Assembly: GCF_023920705.1 (NCBI RefSeq) | Contig: NZ_CP094657.1 | Span: 2,666,001 to 2,730,000, forward strand | Source: Acinetobacter sp. XS-4 | GTDB taxonomy: Bacteria > Pseudomonadota > Gammaproteobacteria > Pseudomonadales > Moraxellaceae | Reading direction: 5' to 3' | Length of the DNA stretch: 64,000 bases | Shown: piece after piece, positions 51,357-61,694 of the stretch | Position numbering within the stretch: position 1 is the first letter of the stretch | Layout of the letters: every line of letters begins with the position of its first letter | The notes under the pieces: generated by a model | Databases searched by the model: none | What the model was told of the DNA's origin: nothing | What the model saw: the letters and a program-made list of their open reading frames with translations, nothing else | Position numbers and translations under genes: made by a program

Positions 51357-53303
51357 TTATGACACCGTAAACTTAACGCTGTTATTTTGATAGATTGGCG
51401 TAATATCTTTGCCATTCAGTGTCACTTTTTTATAGGTGCCTTGAACTTTTTTTGCCGATAACACCGTATATGTTCCCGCCGCTAAATTGTCTTTTGAAAC
51501 GAGCTGCAATGTTCCATTTAAGGTAAGCGTATTTGCTACCTGAACTGCTGGAAGTACATTCGATTTAAACGTGATGTTGAATGTGGTTCCTGCAAGCTGA
51601 GTTAGATTACCCTCAATATTAACTGGTTTAGCTGAGTTGGTTTTTAATAGGCTATTTTCATGCATATAAATATCGCCTTGGCCAGCACCATGCTCAGACA
51701 ATATTTCTAAACCACCCTGCTTTAAATCAATACCACCAGTAAATGAATTATTTCCTGTCAGTGCTAAAGTTCCTGTGCCTGATTTGGTCAGTTTACCCGC
51801 ACCCGTAATATCATTACTCCACTGATCATATTGGTTAAAGCCACCTAAACTCGCATCCATGGTCAGATTAACATCACCATCAAAACTGCCATAACCAGCA
51901 CCCGCTCTAAACAGGTTTAAGCGACCATAGCCTTCAACGTCATCCATAACGGGATAGCCTGAAGCAAGTGCAGTTGATTTCAAAACCACACGGCGCTGAT
52001 CGGCAGTTAAATAAGGAAGTCGAGTTTCCAATAAAATCTCTGCGCCTTTAGGTACTGTTGCTATTTTTGTTTTATCGCCAATTTGGTTAAAACCATAGGT
52101 CATCCAGTGATTAACCTGCTGTTTTAATTTTTCAAGATCGGCAAAACGGTCATTCGTGTCATAAGGTGTTTTGGCCAAACTATAAAATGATTCAAACGTT
52201 GAGCTATTGGTCTCTTTCATGAGCTGTGTTTGAGCTTGTAAATAAGCTTCTTTTCGTTGCTCTACAGTCATGGCATTTAAGTTTGCAACATCTGCGGCAA
52301 TCGACTGAAGTCGTCCTCCAATCACGTCCATCGCTGAATGCATGCCCGCAATAATACGTGAATCACCAAGGTCCATACCGCGAGCAACCAGTTCCTGATA
52401 ACGCTGAGGCACTAAATAAGCCATCGCAATTGCATTTCGGCCAGCTTCAGCTGTGTGCCCACTTGGGAAACCACCGTCAGTTGCGGGTGTACTACTTTTT
52501 GCAGGTTCTAAACTAGGTACAACAATGACTTCAGAACTCCAGCGCCACGGGCGAGCATATTTATAAAAACGCTTTGCTGACTCTGTCGATGAGTTATTCC
52601 CCATTGCTTGAACGAATTCAACCACTTTTCCAAAGTTGGCATTGCCATCGGCTGTGGTTAGTCCACTATTATTGCCTTTGTCATCGTATTTTACTTGTGC
52701 AGCATCGGCTGGCACCGAGTTGATTGTGGTGGTCTGCCCAGTGAGCTTTCTCCACGGATCGGTTAGCGCTCCCATTCCTGTTGTTACGCTATAGCTTTTT
52801 CCACGTCTGTCATCTAAATAGGCACGTATCGCTTCTGCGTCTGTACGTTTTTGCGTGGTTTGAATTGAATAGTTAATGTTGTAGTTCAATACATCTGCGT
52901 TCTTTTTTGTACCGTCTGTACTGTCGCCGGGTAAACCTGTCCAGTTTGATGCGACTACCGCTGGAAAACCATCTTTTGCCTCAGCAGATTGGCCTGCATC
53001 TACAAATAAACTTGAGGGTGTCCATACATCTAAAAAGCCGCTCAGCACACGTACGCCAGCATTTGTCTCAACAGTTGCATATCGTGCATCGCCACGTTGA
53101 TTGGTCGTCCAAGAATCTACAATGGTTGTGATATTCGATGGAACTGGAGCGGTATCTTCAAATCCTACACCCTTTGGTGCTGCTGGTATTTCTTGGTTTA
53201 CTATCGAATTATCATCTGAGCTATTGCTGTCATTACACCCCGTAAAAAAGACTGAACAAGAGATAAGAGAAAGTAAAAGTGTATTTATTTTAAAGCTTGA
53301 CAT
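51357..53303 (-). CDS. PAP2-type acid phosphatase lipoprotein with autotransporter-type repeats
   Basis: A 648-residue lipoprotein: signal with lipobox FTGC near residue 22. PAP2 (class A acid phosphatase) domain has KRFYKYARP, GGFPSGHTAEAG and SRIIAGMHSAMDV in the required order (residues about 240-320). The C-terminal 120 residues contain the autotransporter-associated beta-strand repeat (GAGKLTKSGTGTLALTGNNSFTGG). There is no C-terminal barrel, so it is not a self-secreted autotransporter; the repeat may form a beta-helical stalk on the cell surface. Role: phosphate scavenging or surface phosphatase. Confidence 0.85.
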   Translation of the reverse strand: MSSFKINTLLLSLISCSVFFTGCNDSNSSDDNSIVNQEIPAAPKGVGFEDTAPVPSNITTIVDSWTTNQRGDARYATVETNAGVRVLSGFLDVWTPSSLFVDAGQSAEAKDGFPAVVASNWTGLPGDSTDGTKKNADVLNYNINYSIQTTQKRTDAEAIRAYLDDRRGKSYSVTTGMGALTDPWRKLTGQTTTINSVPADAAQVKYDDKGNNSGLTTADGNANFGKVVEFVQAMGNNSSTESAKRFYKYARPWRWSSEVIVVPSLEPAKSSTPATDGGFPSGHTAEAGRNAIAMAYLVPQRYQELVARGMDLGDSRIIAGMHSAMDVIGGRLQSIAADVANLNAMTVEQRKEAYLQAQTQLMKETNSSTFESFYSLAKTPYDTNDRFADLEKLKQQVNHWMTYGFNQIGDKTKIATVPKGAEILLETRLPYLTADQRRVVLKSTALASGYPVMDDVEGYGRLNLFRAGAGYGSFDGDVNLTMDASLGGFNQYDQWSNDITGAGKLTKSGTGTLALTGNNSFTGGIDLKQGGLEILSEHGAGQGDIYMHENSLLKTNSAKPVNIEGNLTQLAGTTFNITFKSNVLPAVQVANTLTLNGTLQLVSKDNLAAGTYTVLSAKKVQGTYKKVTLNGKDITPIYQNNSVKFTVS

Positions 53304-53449
53304 GATGTGACCCGTTTAATAAATATCCGTATCTTTCACCATGAATGTTTAGCTGTTATTACATATCTACAATTAATTTAAATTTTTCTAAAGAATATAA
53401 TTTCTTTTTTGCTTTCACTATTTGTCTATTTAAAGACTGAAAAATAGTT

Positions 53450-54829
53450 CTATTGCTTATTTTTGAAATAGCCAATCTGTTTTATAAAGTCATTTAATGG
53501 CATAGGAACTCCCCATAAATAGCCTTGAAACTCAGTGCATCCATTATTTTTAAAAGCACTAAATTGTTCAGTCGTTTCAATGCCTTCTACTAGCACCCGA
53601 AGGTTCAAATCCAGACCAATTTTAATAATGCCAGTCACGAGTTTATTACTACGTTTATCATCCAAAGCTGCTTGTACAAAGCTACGATCAATTTTGATTT
53701 GGCTAATGGGCATTTTTTGCAAATAGCTTAAAGATGAATAACCTGTACCAAAATCATCAAGGGAAAGCTGAATTCCATTCTTTGACAGGAAATGCATTTT
53801 TTCGATCATGCTTACACAATTATTTAAAGCAATATTTTCAGTGATTTCTAAAATGAGCCGAGATGGATTTATCTCATATTTTTGCACCATTCCAATCACG
53901 GTTTGCTCAAAGGTAGCTTGCATAAAGTGATCAGCACTAATATTGATTGAAAGCGTAAGATCTTTGGTCCCGGCTTTTTTGCTCCAGTCTTGTAAAACTT
54001 TGCAGCCTTGAGCTAACACCCATACTCCAATTTCCGGCATTAACCCAAAATTTTCTGCCGCTGGAATAAAATCTTTTGTTGGAACAGATCCTAAAGTAGG
54101 ATGATGCCATCTTAATAAAGCTTCCGCGCCAATCAGCGTTTCAGACGAATTGATTTGTGGCTGATAAAAAAGCTCAAATTGTTGTTTCGCAAGGGCTAAG
54201 CGTAAGTCTTTCACCATGCTGTTTTCTATTTGTATCTCTAATTGCATGGTGTAAATTGAAATACAAATCATCAATGTAGCAGCACAAGTTGCAATCCATC
54301 CACCATGATCTCGAATATCTTCAGATAGTGGTATAGCACTCTCAAGATTAAAAGAGCTTCCACTAAAAAATATAAAACACCCAATCGACAATAAAATTAA
54401 AATGAATTGTAAATAACTTGGGTCTCTGCGGTAATTCAAATACCCCAATATCGCTCCAGCGGGTAAAAATAAATGAGCCACCTGCGGACGATCAACTGTA
54501 GCTATATCAAAAAATAGGCAAAATACGACTGGAAAAACCAGCAGAATGGCTTGTGAAAGAAGAATACCCGCTGAAATTCGATTTATATAAATAAGAAAAA
54601 GGCTAAAAATGGAGATCAGTGTAAAAAAGATATCCATATAAACAATCAACCATATTTGTGCAAATGCAAAATATAGAGTCCAAAACAAACAAAAAATGAT
54701 GCAAATAAAAATATTTGCCTTGGCTGCGATTGTAAGCTGCTGGTCCTTTACACTGCGGTAATTTTTCTTGTGTTTTTTAAAGTAAGATGAAGCGATCATA
54801 AATAAATCAACCATATAATATTTCTTCAT
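53450..54829 (-). CDS. EAL-domain cyclic-di-GMP phosphodiesterase, membrane-bound
   Basis: A 459-residue protein. The N-terminal ~200 residues contain five or six transmembrane segments; the C-terminal EAL domain has FEYQPQIN-like LFYQPQIN, GAEALLRWHHP, DDFGTGYSSLSYL and LVEGIETTEQF, so catalytic metal-binding residues appear intact. No GGDEF partner domain is visible. Expected to lower c-di-GMP and reduce attachment. Transcribed alone. Confidence 0.88.
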   Translation of the reverse strand: MKKYYMVDLFMIASSYFKKHKKNYRSVKDQQLTIAAKANIFICIIFCLFWTLYFAFAQIWLIVYMDIFFTLISIFSLFLIYINRISAGILLSQAILLVFPVVFCLFFDIATVDRPQVAHLFLPAGAILGYLNYRRDPSYLQFILILLSIGCFIFFSGSSFNLESAIPLSEDIRDHGGWIATCAATLMICISIYTMQLEIQIENSMVKDLRLALAKQQFELFYQPQINSSETLIGAEALLRWHHPTLGSVPTKDFIPAAENFGLMPEIGVWVLAQGCKVLQDWSKKAGTKDLTLSINISADHFMQATFEQTVIGMVQKYEINPSRLILEITENIALNNCVSMIEKMHFLSKNGIQLSLDDFGTGYSSLSYLQKMPISQIKIDRSFVQAALDDKRSNKLVTGIIKIGLDLNLRVLVEGIETTEQFSAFKNNGCTEFQGYLWGVPMPLNDFIKQIGYFKNKQ

Positions 54830-55108
54830 AGACCCCCATCTGGATCATTGATATCCCACTTCAAGATTCACCAATAAAACAAAATGTTTTATTCCTTGTT
54901 ATTTATATAACTCATCTTGAGAACGTTGTTGTTTTATCGTGGTGGTATAGTTTGGTTGTTTAATTGAACGGTGTTGCTTATCAAACACCTTATAATTTAA
55001 AGGATCATCCCCTAAAGATACATGTGTCTGCGACTAAGGTACAGGCCTTAAATAGCGGAAAATTAAAGCACCAAAATTTTTAGAATATAAAGTTCCACTT
55101 ATTGATAT

Positions 55109-55123
55109 TAATAATAATTATCA
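55109..55123. promoter_or_regulatory. Fur box before fecI
   Basis: TAATAATAATTATCA matches 14 of 15 positions of the 7-1-7 Fur consensus TGATAATNATTATCA. It lies about 70-85 bp upstream of the chosen sigma-factor start. The 365-bp gap (54830-55194) also has a GGTGTT/AACACC hairpin near 54970-54989; nothing else seen. Confidence 0.8.
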
Positions 55124-55194
55124 TTACTATTTAAGAATAATTTAACTGTGTGTTTAATTGTGCTACTCATTGCCAATTTGTGGACTCCGCTGCT

Positions 55195-55701
55195 ATGAAC
55201 CTCAATGTAGAGAAACAGGTATGGTTTAGCCAAATTTACCGTTCTCAGCAAACTACGCTTTTATCATGGTTTAAGCACAAACTTCAGCATCATCATCAAT
55301 CTGAAGACCTGAGTCAGGAAGTGTTTTATCGTGCTTTAAAAAGTGAATATTGTTTTCAAAAAATTAAAGAGCCACAGGCATGGCTTATGGGCATCGCCAA
55401 GCATGTCATGATTGACTATTGGCGCCGTCAGCATATTGAAAACCTCTATCTAGATGCCCTACAGAACCTTCCAGAAGAATATTATCCCTCTGCCGAACAT
55501 GAAGTTTATATTCAAGAAACTTTATATCAGGTTCATTTAATATTAGAAAAACTACCTACCCGAACGGCTCAGGTCTTTTTGATGTCTCAACTAGACGGCA
55601 TGACTTATCGAGAAATTGGTGAAAAAATGAATATTTCTGAAGCCACTGTAAAAAGAGATATGAAACACGCTTTTTTGGCTTGTATAGACCTCTATAATTA
55701 A
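55195..55701 (+). CDS. fecI: FecI-type ECF sigma factor
   Basis: A 168-residue ECF sigma: region 2 HHHQSEDLSQEVFYRAL, region 4 LPTRTAQVFLMSQLDGMTYREIGEKM. The longest frame starts at a GTG (55150), but ATG 55195 gives the usual FecI length and N-terminus. Responds to the FecR-receptor surface signal and activates the receptor gene. Fur box upstream, FecR 32 bp downstream. Confidence 0.88.
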   Translation: MNLNVEKQVWFSQIYRSQQTTLLSWFKHKLQHHHQSEDLSQEVFYRALKSEYCFQKIKEPQAWLMGIAKHVMIDYWRRQHIENLYLDALQNLPEEYYPSAEHEVYIQETLYQVHLILEKLPTRTAQVFLMSQLDGMTYREIGEKMNISEATVKRDMKHAFLACIDLYN

Positions 55702-55733
55702 CTCCTTTCAACGCACGCTCAAATTTCTACCGT

Positions 55734-56690
55734 ATGTCAGATATTACTAAAATCCCTCATCATGTTTTAGATGCAGCCGCAGACTGGTTGGTACTCTTAC
55801 ATTCGGGTGAAATGACAGCGTTACAGCAGCAACAATTTGAGCAGTGGAAAGTCGAAAAAAAAGAACACCAGCTAGCACTCCAACAAATGGAAAAATTTAG
55901 CCATGGTTTATCAAACCTTGCAGGTAACTTCCCTTCCGAAGCTCTAGTTCAGTCTAATCAAAAATTTAATCTCGCTGCAAAACGCAATATGCTGTTAAGC
56001 CTTTCAGGTTTATTCATTGTTGGTTTGTCTGCCTATTTCATACCTTGGGAAAAATGGCAGTCGGACTACCACACCAAAGTAGGTGAAATTAAAAAAGTAT
56101 CACTAAAAGATGGTTCTCAACTGATTATGGCAAGTGATTGCTATATCGATGTAAATTTCACGCAAGAGAAACGTCAGATAAAACTGATTGATGGAGAAAT
56201 TTATATTGAAACGGCAAAGGATGCTCTACATCGGCCATTTATTGTCGAAACCAAGAATGGTTCAGTAGAAGCCTTAGGTACTCAGTTTACGGTTCGCCAA
56301 GAAAATAGCGAACAAACCAAAGTTAAAGTCTATAAACATGCGGTAGCCATTGAGCCAGAGAACGCTTCTAAACGCCAAATATTAAAACAAGGCCAACGTG
56401 CTTTTTTTGATGAAAAATATATATCAAAAGCTCTTCCTCTCGATAACGATCAGCCCTATTGGACCCAACAGCTTTTGGTTGTAGATCAATGGCCATTACA
56501 AAAAGTGCTGGATGAGCTATTTCGTTATAAAAAAGGAACCTACCATCTCGACCCAGAATTAAAAAAACTTAAAATTTCTGGTGTATTTTCTCTAAAGAAC
56601 CCTCAGCAAAGCTTAGAAACTTTGGCATATAGTCATCAACTTGAACTGAACTATTACAGCCCCTATCTGTTAAATATTAAAAAAAGATAA
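55734..56690 (+). CDS. fecR: FecR anti-sigma/sigma regulator
   Basis: A 318-residue protein. The N-terminal DUF4880 part has AADWLVLLHSGEMTALQQQQFEQW. There is one transmembrane segment about residues 88-108, then the periplasmic FecR domain with VGEIKKVSLKDGSQLIMASDCYIDV and the C-terminal STN-like element. It relays receptor occupancy to FecI across the inner membrane. Confidence 0.9.
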   Translation: MSDITKIPHHVLDAAADWLVLLHSGEMTALQQQQFEQWKVEKKEHQLALQQMEKFSHGLSNLAGNFPSEALVQSNQKFNLAAKRNMLLSLSGLFIVGLSAYFIPWEKWQSDYHTKVGEIKKVSLKDGSQLIMASDCYIDVNFTQEKRQIKLIDGEIYIETAKDALHRPFIVETKNGSVEALGTQFTVRQENSEQTKVKVYKHAVAIEPENASKRQILKQGQRAFFDEKYISKALPLDNDQPYWTQQLLVVDQWPLQKVLDELFRYKKGTYHLDPELKKLKISGVFSLKNPQQSLETLAYSHQLELNYYSPYLLNIKKR

Positions 56691-56758
56691 AAAAATGTGA
56701 CCCTTTTTTTGATCTGGTTCGACTTATAGAGAAATACACTCCCTGTCGAGAAGACCAC

Positions 56759-59290
56759 ATGAAGGATTATCAAGCAAAAAGTAAATTGGCTTTGGCTATA
56801 CGTGCAGTGCTATGGAGTACGCCATTGGTGGTCACGGCGCTTACCTCAACGTCTATTTACGCTGCACAAACTTACAGTATTTCAATTCGCCAGAGCACGC
56901 TTGATCAGGCCATTAAACAACTGGCGATTCAAACAGGCACAACCATTAGCTACGATAATGCCAGTCTTTCAAAAACAAAAAGCAAAGCGCTTCAAGGGAA
57001 TTACGCTGTTGAAGATGCTTTAAGTCTGTTATTACAAAACCATCCATTTGAAGCCGTTAAAGTAAACAATGGCGGCTATAGCATTCGAGTGAAGTCTTCT
57101 CCCGCTCCAATTGAACCCAAAGTTTTCCAGTTAGAAGCCATTAAAACTAAAGCAAATAATAGTAATAAATTTAATAAGGCGAGTGGTGAAACAGGTACGG
57201 CTCATTTAGAAACAATTCATATCAATGCTGATCATGGCGAAAATCTAACAACCGAAGGTTCTGGTTTATATACGGCGAAAGCAACCACCGCCTCTACTGG
57301 CTTAGCGTTAAGTTTGAAAGAAACACCGCAGCTCGTTAGTGTCATCACCAATCAACAAATGAAAGATCAGAACCTAACGCAATTAACCGATGTTGTCAGT
57401 CAAGCAGCTGGCCTTTCTATTAAACAAGGCGGCAATATTGGTAGTGATAATTCGCCTATTTACGCTCGCGGCAAAGAAGTAGATAGCTATTTACTCGATG
57501 GCGTGAAGCTCATGAGTTCATATGCAAGTATTTTCCAGAGTCAGGACATGGCTTTATTTGACCGTGTCGAAGTCGTGCGAGGTGCAAATGGCTTAATGAC
57601 AGGTGCTGGCAGTGCAAGCGCAAGTATTAATCTGGTTCGAAAAAAACCATTACAGGACTTTAAGGCTTCGGTGAGTGCTGACATTGGTTCATGGGATTCT
57701 TACCGTACCGATATTGATGTTTCCACACCACTTAATGAATCAGGAAGTATTCGTGGCCGTACTCTTTTTGCCTACCAAAAGTCAGACTCTTATATCGACC
57801 GCTACAACGAAGAACGTAAAGTTGCTTATGCCGTAGTAGAAGCTGATTTAACTGAACAAACCAAAGCAAGTTTGGGTGCAAGTTACCAACAAATCGATTT
57901 GACTGGTGTCGCTAGAGGTGGTTTACCAAGCTTTTATACAGATGGCACACCGATTAATTGGTCACGCTCAGATTCAGCGGCAGCGAGTTGGACGGGTTCA
58001 GACCGCTCAACGACATCTTACTTTGCCGATATTGAACACCAGTTTAATGACCGCTGGAAATTAAAAGGTGTAGTATCTAGAACCATTACCGATTCAGATG
58101 AAATTGTAGGCTATACCTACTCAAGTAAAGGAATTGATAAAGTCACTGGCAGCGGGGCGATGTTATACGCAACCCGTTGGGATTATCGCCCTACTCAAGA
58201 CTTGTTCAATTTAACCTTAAACGGTTCATTTGATTTATTTAATCAAACTCATGACGTGGTGTTAGGCACGACTTACACAAAAAGTAAAAATAAACGTCCT
58301 ACCTATTCGGGCTGGAATAATGGAATGACATGGGATGGAACTCTAAAAAATATTTTTGCTTGGGATGGCAGTACACCTAACCGCCCCGAAACAAAAATAG
58401 ATGGTTGGTACAGTGGAGATGATCGTAGCCAATCTATTTTTGGTGCTGTTCGTCTTAAAGCAACCGACAATCTTGCAGTCATTTTAGGCACTCGAATTGA
58501 AGACTGGGAACGCGTAACAGGTAACCATTCAAATGCTGATAATAAGACCACCTACACAACACAAGAAGAAAGTGGCAAGGTAATTCCATATGTAGGCATT
58601 ACCTATGATTTCACTGACAATTGGACTGCTTACGCAAGCTACACCAATATTTTTTCACCACAAGATAAAAAAGCTGTTACAGGCGAATACATAGACCCAT
58701 TAATAGGCAATAGTACCGAGCTGGGTATTAAGGGTGAGTTTTTTGATAATCAATTAAATGTTGGCGCTGCTATTTATCAAACTAAAGAGGACAATACAGC
58801 GATTGAGTTAGCCGATGTATTTGCTCCAGATGGTTCGCAAGCCTATCGAACAGAATCTGGTACCGAAAGCCGTGGCTTTGAAATTGAAGCGACAGGTAAA
58901 TTGACTAATTTATGGCAAGTTTCTACAAGCTTTAGCCGTAACCTATCAAAAGATAGTCAAGACAACCGATTAAATACCGGCGTGCCAAATAATACAGCCA
59001 AACTGTTTACCACCTACACCCTACCTTATCTTGATGAAGCCCTCACTATTGGTGGCGGTGTTCGTTGGCAAAGCGAAATTTATGAAAAAAATGCGGTCTC
59101 TGCAACGGGTAGATTTACTCAAGAAAGTTACGCTTTGGTCGACTTAATGGCACGTTATAAGGTCAACAATAATTTAATGCTCAACTTTAATGTTAATAAC
59201 TTATTTAATGAGAAATACCATTTAGCCACCACCAATAGCTATTACGGTGCTCCGACTAATTTTAGAGTGGGTGTGAAATATGAGTGGTAA
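56759..59290 (+). CDS. TonB-dependent siderophore transducer receptor (FecA/FpvA type)
   Basis: An 843-residue outer-membrane receptor. Signal peptide ends SIYA; the N-terminal signalling (STN) domain has LDQAIKQLAIQTGTTISYD (residues about 40-110). Then comes the plug (ETPQLVSVITNQQMKDQNL, RGANGLMTGAGSASASINLVRKKP) and a 22-strand barrel ending VGVKYEW. STN plus adjacent fecIR mark it as a signalling receptor; the siderophore is not identifiable, FpvA/FoxA-like being plausible. Confidence 0.9.
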   Translation: MKDYQAKSKLALAIRAVLWSTPLVVTALTSTSIYAAQTYSISIRQSTLDQAIKQLAIQTGTTISYDNASLSKTKSKALQGNYAVEDALSLLLQNHPFEAVKVNNGGYSIRVKSSPAPIEPKVFQLEAIKTKANNSNKFNKASGETGTAHLETIHINADHGENLTTEGSGLYTAKATTASTGLALSLKETPQLVSVITNQQMKDQNLTQLTDVVSQAAGLSIKQGGNIGSDNSPIYARGKEVDSYLLDGVKLMSSYASIFQSQDMALFDRVEVVRGANGLMTGAGSASASINLVRKKPLQDFKASVSADIGSWDSYRTDIDVSTPLNESGSIRGRTLFAYQKSDSYIDRYNEERKVAYAVVEADLTEQTKASLGASYQQIDLTGVARGGLPSFYTDGTPINWSRSDSAAASWTGSDRSTTSYFADIEHQFNDRWKLKGVVSRTITDSDEIVGYTYSSKGIDKVTGSGAMLYATRWDYRPTQDLFNLTLNGSFDLFNQTHDVVLGTTYTKSKNKRPTYSGWNNGMTWDGTLKNIFAWDGSTPNRPETKIDGWYSGDDRSQSIFGAVRLKATDNLAVILGTRIEDWERVTGNHSNADNKTTYTTQEESGKVIPYVGITYDFTDNWTAYASYTNIFSPQDKKAVTGEYIDPLIGNSTELGIKGEFFDNQLNVGAAIYQTKEDNTAIELADVFAPDGSQAYRTESGTESRGFEIEATGKLTNLWQVSTSFSRNLSKDSQDNRLNTGVPNNTAKLFTTYTLPYLDEALTIGGGVRWQSEIYEKNAVSATGRFTQESYALVDLMARYKVNNNLMLNFNVNNLFNEKYHLATTNSYYGAPTNFRVGVKYEW

Positions 59291-59314
59291 ATAAATTACT
59301 CGATTTTTAAAGAT

Positions 59315-59351
59315 CTTACTTCAGAAGCAAATAATGCTCTTCTGAAGTAAG
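59315..59351 (+). terminator. 13-bp perfect inverted repeat after the receptor gene
   Basis: CTTACTTCAGAAG (59315-59327) and CTTCTGAAGTAAG (59339-59351), 11-base loop, 25 bp past the stop. A long perfect stem but without a T-run, so Rho-independent termination is uncertain. Confidence 0.5.
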
Positions 59352-59443
59352 ACTAAACTGGCTTAATAAATTGGAAGGGAATTTTTTTGGCTAAGCTCAG
59401 GCTATAATATTAGACATGCTCTATTATTTTATTTAATTCTCAT

Positions 59444-60142
59444 ATGAAGAATGCGTTTTCTGACAATAATCAAATTAGACAAGTGTCTAGTTTCCCTGAA
59501 CTTGTAAATACAAAGTTTCAAGGAGAAACCAATGCCATGTGTTGGCACAGAAATCTGGTTGGCGACTTTAAAGAGATTGTGAATAAACTTCATTTAAAAG
59601 AAAATATTACAGAAGTTTCTGTTGAAGATCTTTTAGCGCTACAACTTTCAGAAAAAGGCAATCTGGCAAGAACAACTATTTTAGAAGATATCGAGCAATT
59701 AACTGATTTTGGCGCATCGCCAGTACTTAATTTACTTAAACATTATGAACGCGATGAAGAACTAGACTTCATTTCAACGGATGTATATTCATTTCATGTT
59801 GATCGCTCTCCAATTGATACCGATACTTTCTTATGTACCTATCACGGCGCTGCCAGTGATATTGTTTCCAATGATCAGGTTGAACAAAAAGTTTTAATTC
59901 CAGAAATTAGAGAAAAACTCAAAGAATTACATGATGGTCCAGAAGCTGATTTTGAAGCCTTTTTGGCAGAGTATTTTTTTGATTTGCATTATCAGCCTAA
60001 ACCCAATGCTCAACCTGTAAATTTAGGCATGGGCCATATTTGGCGTTTGGCCGTAGATCATCCAACTCAAAAGGTTTTGCCTTGTGTTCATCGAGCGCCT
60101 GTTGAAAAAGATGGTGAGTATCGATTACTGTTGATTTGTTAA
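59444..60142 (+). CDS. DUF1826 domain protein
   Basis: A 232-residue DUF1826 protein: CWHRNLVGDF opening, SFHVDRSPIDTDTFLCTYHGAASD centre (HxxR and CxYxG pattern) and GHIWRLAVDHPTQKVLPCVHRAP end. The Cys and His residues could bind metal. Function unknown. It follows the receptor gene co-directionally but past the inverted repeat. Confidence 0.78.
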   Translation: MKNAFSDNNQIRQVSSFPELVNTKFQGETNAMCWHRNLVGDFKEIVNKLHLKENITEVSVEDLLALQLSEKGNLARTTILEDIEQLTDFGASPVLNLLKHYERDEELDFISTDVYSFHVDRSPIDTDTFLCTYHGAASDIVSNDQVEQKVLIPEIREKLKELHDGPEADFEAFLAEYFFDLHYQPKPNAQPVNLGMGHIWRLAVDHPTQKVLPCVHRAPVEKDGEYRLLLIC

Positions 60143-60207
60143 ATGTTTTAGGGCTTAAGGTTGGATGATTAAATTTAATCTCATCCGTTTAAAAAGAGTA
60201 CCAAATA

Positions 60208-61026
60208 ATGAAAACATCAGTAGATGAGAAAAGAAAAATTTTCCGTGATCTCCATAAAGACGGATGTTTTATTTTACCTAATCCTTGGGATGCAGGCAGC
60301 GCAAAGGTACTCGAACAACTCGGCTATAAAGCACTTGCAACAACAAGCTCAGGCTATGCATGGTCTTCTGGAAAGGCAGATGGTCAACTCGACAGAGATG
60401 AAACATTGGCACATTTACGTTACATGGTTCAGTCGACCAACCTCCCTATTAATGCTGATTTTGAAAGTGGGTTTTCAGATACTACACAAGGTGTTATTGA
60501 AAATGTGCATATGGCATTAGATACAGGAATAGCGGGTATTTCTATTGAGGATTCGACTGGAAATATGGAGAAGCCTCTACGAGATATCTCCGATGCAATT
60601 GAAAGAATCCGAGCCGTTCGTATAGCGATCGATCAAAGCGGAACGAATACGATGCTTATAGGCCGTGCCGAAAACTTCTTTGTTGGTGTACCCGATTTAG
60701 AAGACACCATTAACAGATTGAAAGCATATTCAGAGGCTGGTGCTGACTGCCTATATGCACCCGGCATCAAAACACGAGAACAAATTATTGCTGTCGTTAA
60801 TGCTGTTGCACCAAAACCAGTAAATGTTTTAATTGGCTGGGATAGTGATTTAACAGCAGCAGAGCTTGCAGATTTGGGTGTAAGACGTATTAGCTTGGGT
60901 GGAGCATTAGCTCGTACAGCTTGGGATGGATTTATTAAAGCAGCGAGTGCTATTGCCGAATCAGGTAACTTCCATTCACTTCATACTTCGGTTTCAAGTA
61001 GTGATCTAAATAGTCGGTTTAAATAA
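60208..61026 (+). CDS. Isocitrate lyase/PEP mutase superfamily protein
   Basis: A 272-residue TIM-barrel protein: LPNPWDAGSAKVLEQLGYKALATTSSGYAW opening, metal/substrate block NADFESGFSD, GISIEDSTGN and IGRAENFF. Typical of the PEP mutase/oxaloacetate-decarboxylase-like branch that lacks a clear P-C bond assignment. Single gene; role probably in C-C lyase chemistry of small acids. Confidence 0.87.
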   Translation: MKTSVDEKRKIFRDLHKDGCFILPNPWDAGSAKVLEQLGYKALATTSSGYAWSSGKADGQLDRDETLAHLRYMVQSTNLPINADFESGFSDTTQGVIENVHMALDTGIAGISIEDSTGNMEKPLRDISDAIERIRAVRIAIDQSGTNTMLIGRAENFFVGVPDLEDTINRLKAYSEAGADCLYAPGIKTREQIIAVVNAVAPKPVNVLIGWDSDLTAAELADLGVRRISLGGALARTAWDGFIKAASAIAESGNFHSLHTSVSSSDLNSRFK

Positions 61027-61074
61027 GATTTGGGTACCACTCTTTTTTGATAACTTTCAGATAGGACCTCTGTT

Positions 61075-61656
61075 ATGACCCCAAACATCATACTTTCAAG
61101 TGATCGTATTCGGTTACGCCTTTTAACGATTGAAGATTCAAAAGATTTAATATCTGCTGCTTCAGATGGAGAACTATGGAACCTCCCTTTCACTGTTGTA
61201 CCTTCAGCAGAGACAATAGATGACTATATCCACCATGCACTAGAAGGTTACCAAGCGGGTACTGTTCTTCCTTTTACAATTGAAGATATCGCTACAGGAA
61301 AAATCATTGGGTCTACAAGATTTTGGAAAATAGACAGAAAAAATTTAAAGTTAGAAATTGGAAGTACTTGGTACTCAAAATCTTGGCAGCGAACCTATGC
61401 AAATACCGAGGCAAAATATTTGCTTCTTCAATATGCCTTTGAGGAATTAAATTGCGTCAGGGTTCAGCTTACAACAGATGTCCTCAATGAAAAATCACAG
61501 AATGCAATTTTAAGACTCGGTGCCCAGAAGGAAGGTGTTGTAAGAAATGAGAGAATTATGCCAGATGGGAGAAAAAGGAATTCTGTCAGATTCAGTATCA
61601 TTGATGAAGAGTGGCCAAAAATAAAAGAGAATCTTATTAAAAAGTTAAATTATTAA
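61075..61656 (+). CDS. GNAT-family N-acetyltransferase (RimJ/RimL-like)
   Basis: A 193-residue GNAT protein: RIRLRLLTIEDSKDLISAA opening, GSTRFWKIDRKNLKLEIGSTWYSKSWQRTYANTEAKYLLLQYAFEEL with the acetyl-CoA-binding region, and GAQKEGVVRNERIMPDGRKRNSVRFSI end. RimJ-like members acetylate protein N-termini or small amines. AGGA ribosome-binding site. Confidence 0.85.
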   Translation: MTPNIILSSDRIRLRLLTIEDSKDLISAASDGELWNLPFTVVPSAETIDDYIHHALEGYQAGTVLPFTIEDIATGKIIGSTRFWKIDRKNLKLEIGSTWYSKSWQRTYANTEAKYLLLQYAFEELNCVRVQLTTDVLNEKSQNAILRLGAQKEGVVRNERIMPDGRKRNSVRFSIIDEEWPKIKENLIKKLNY

Positions 61657-61694
61657 TCATTTTTCTTCTCTTTTATTCCCCTTCAAAACATTGC

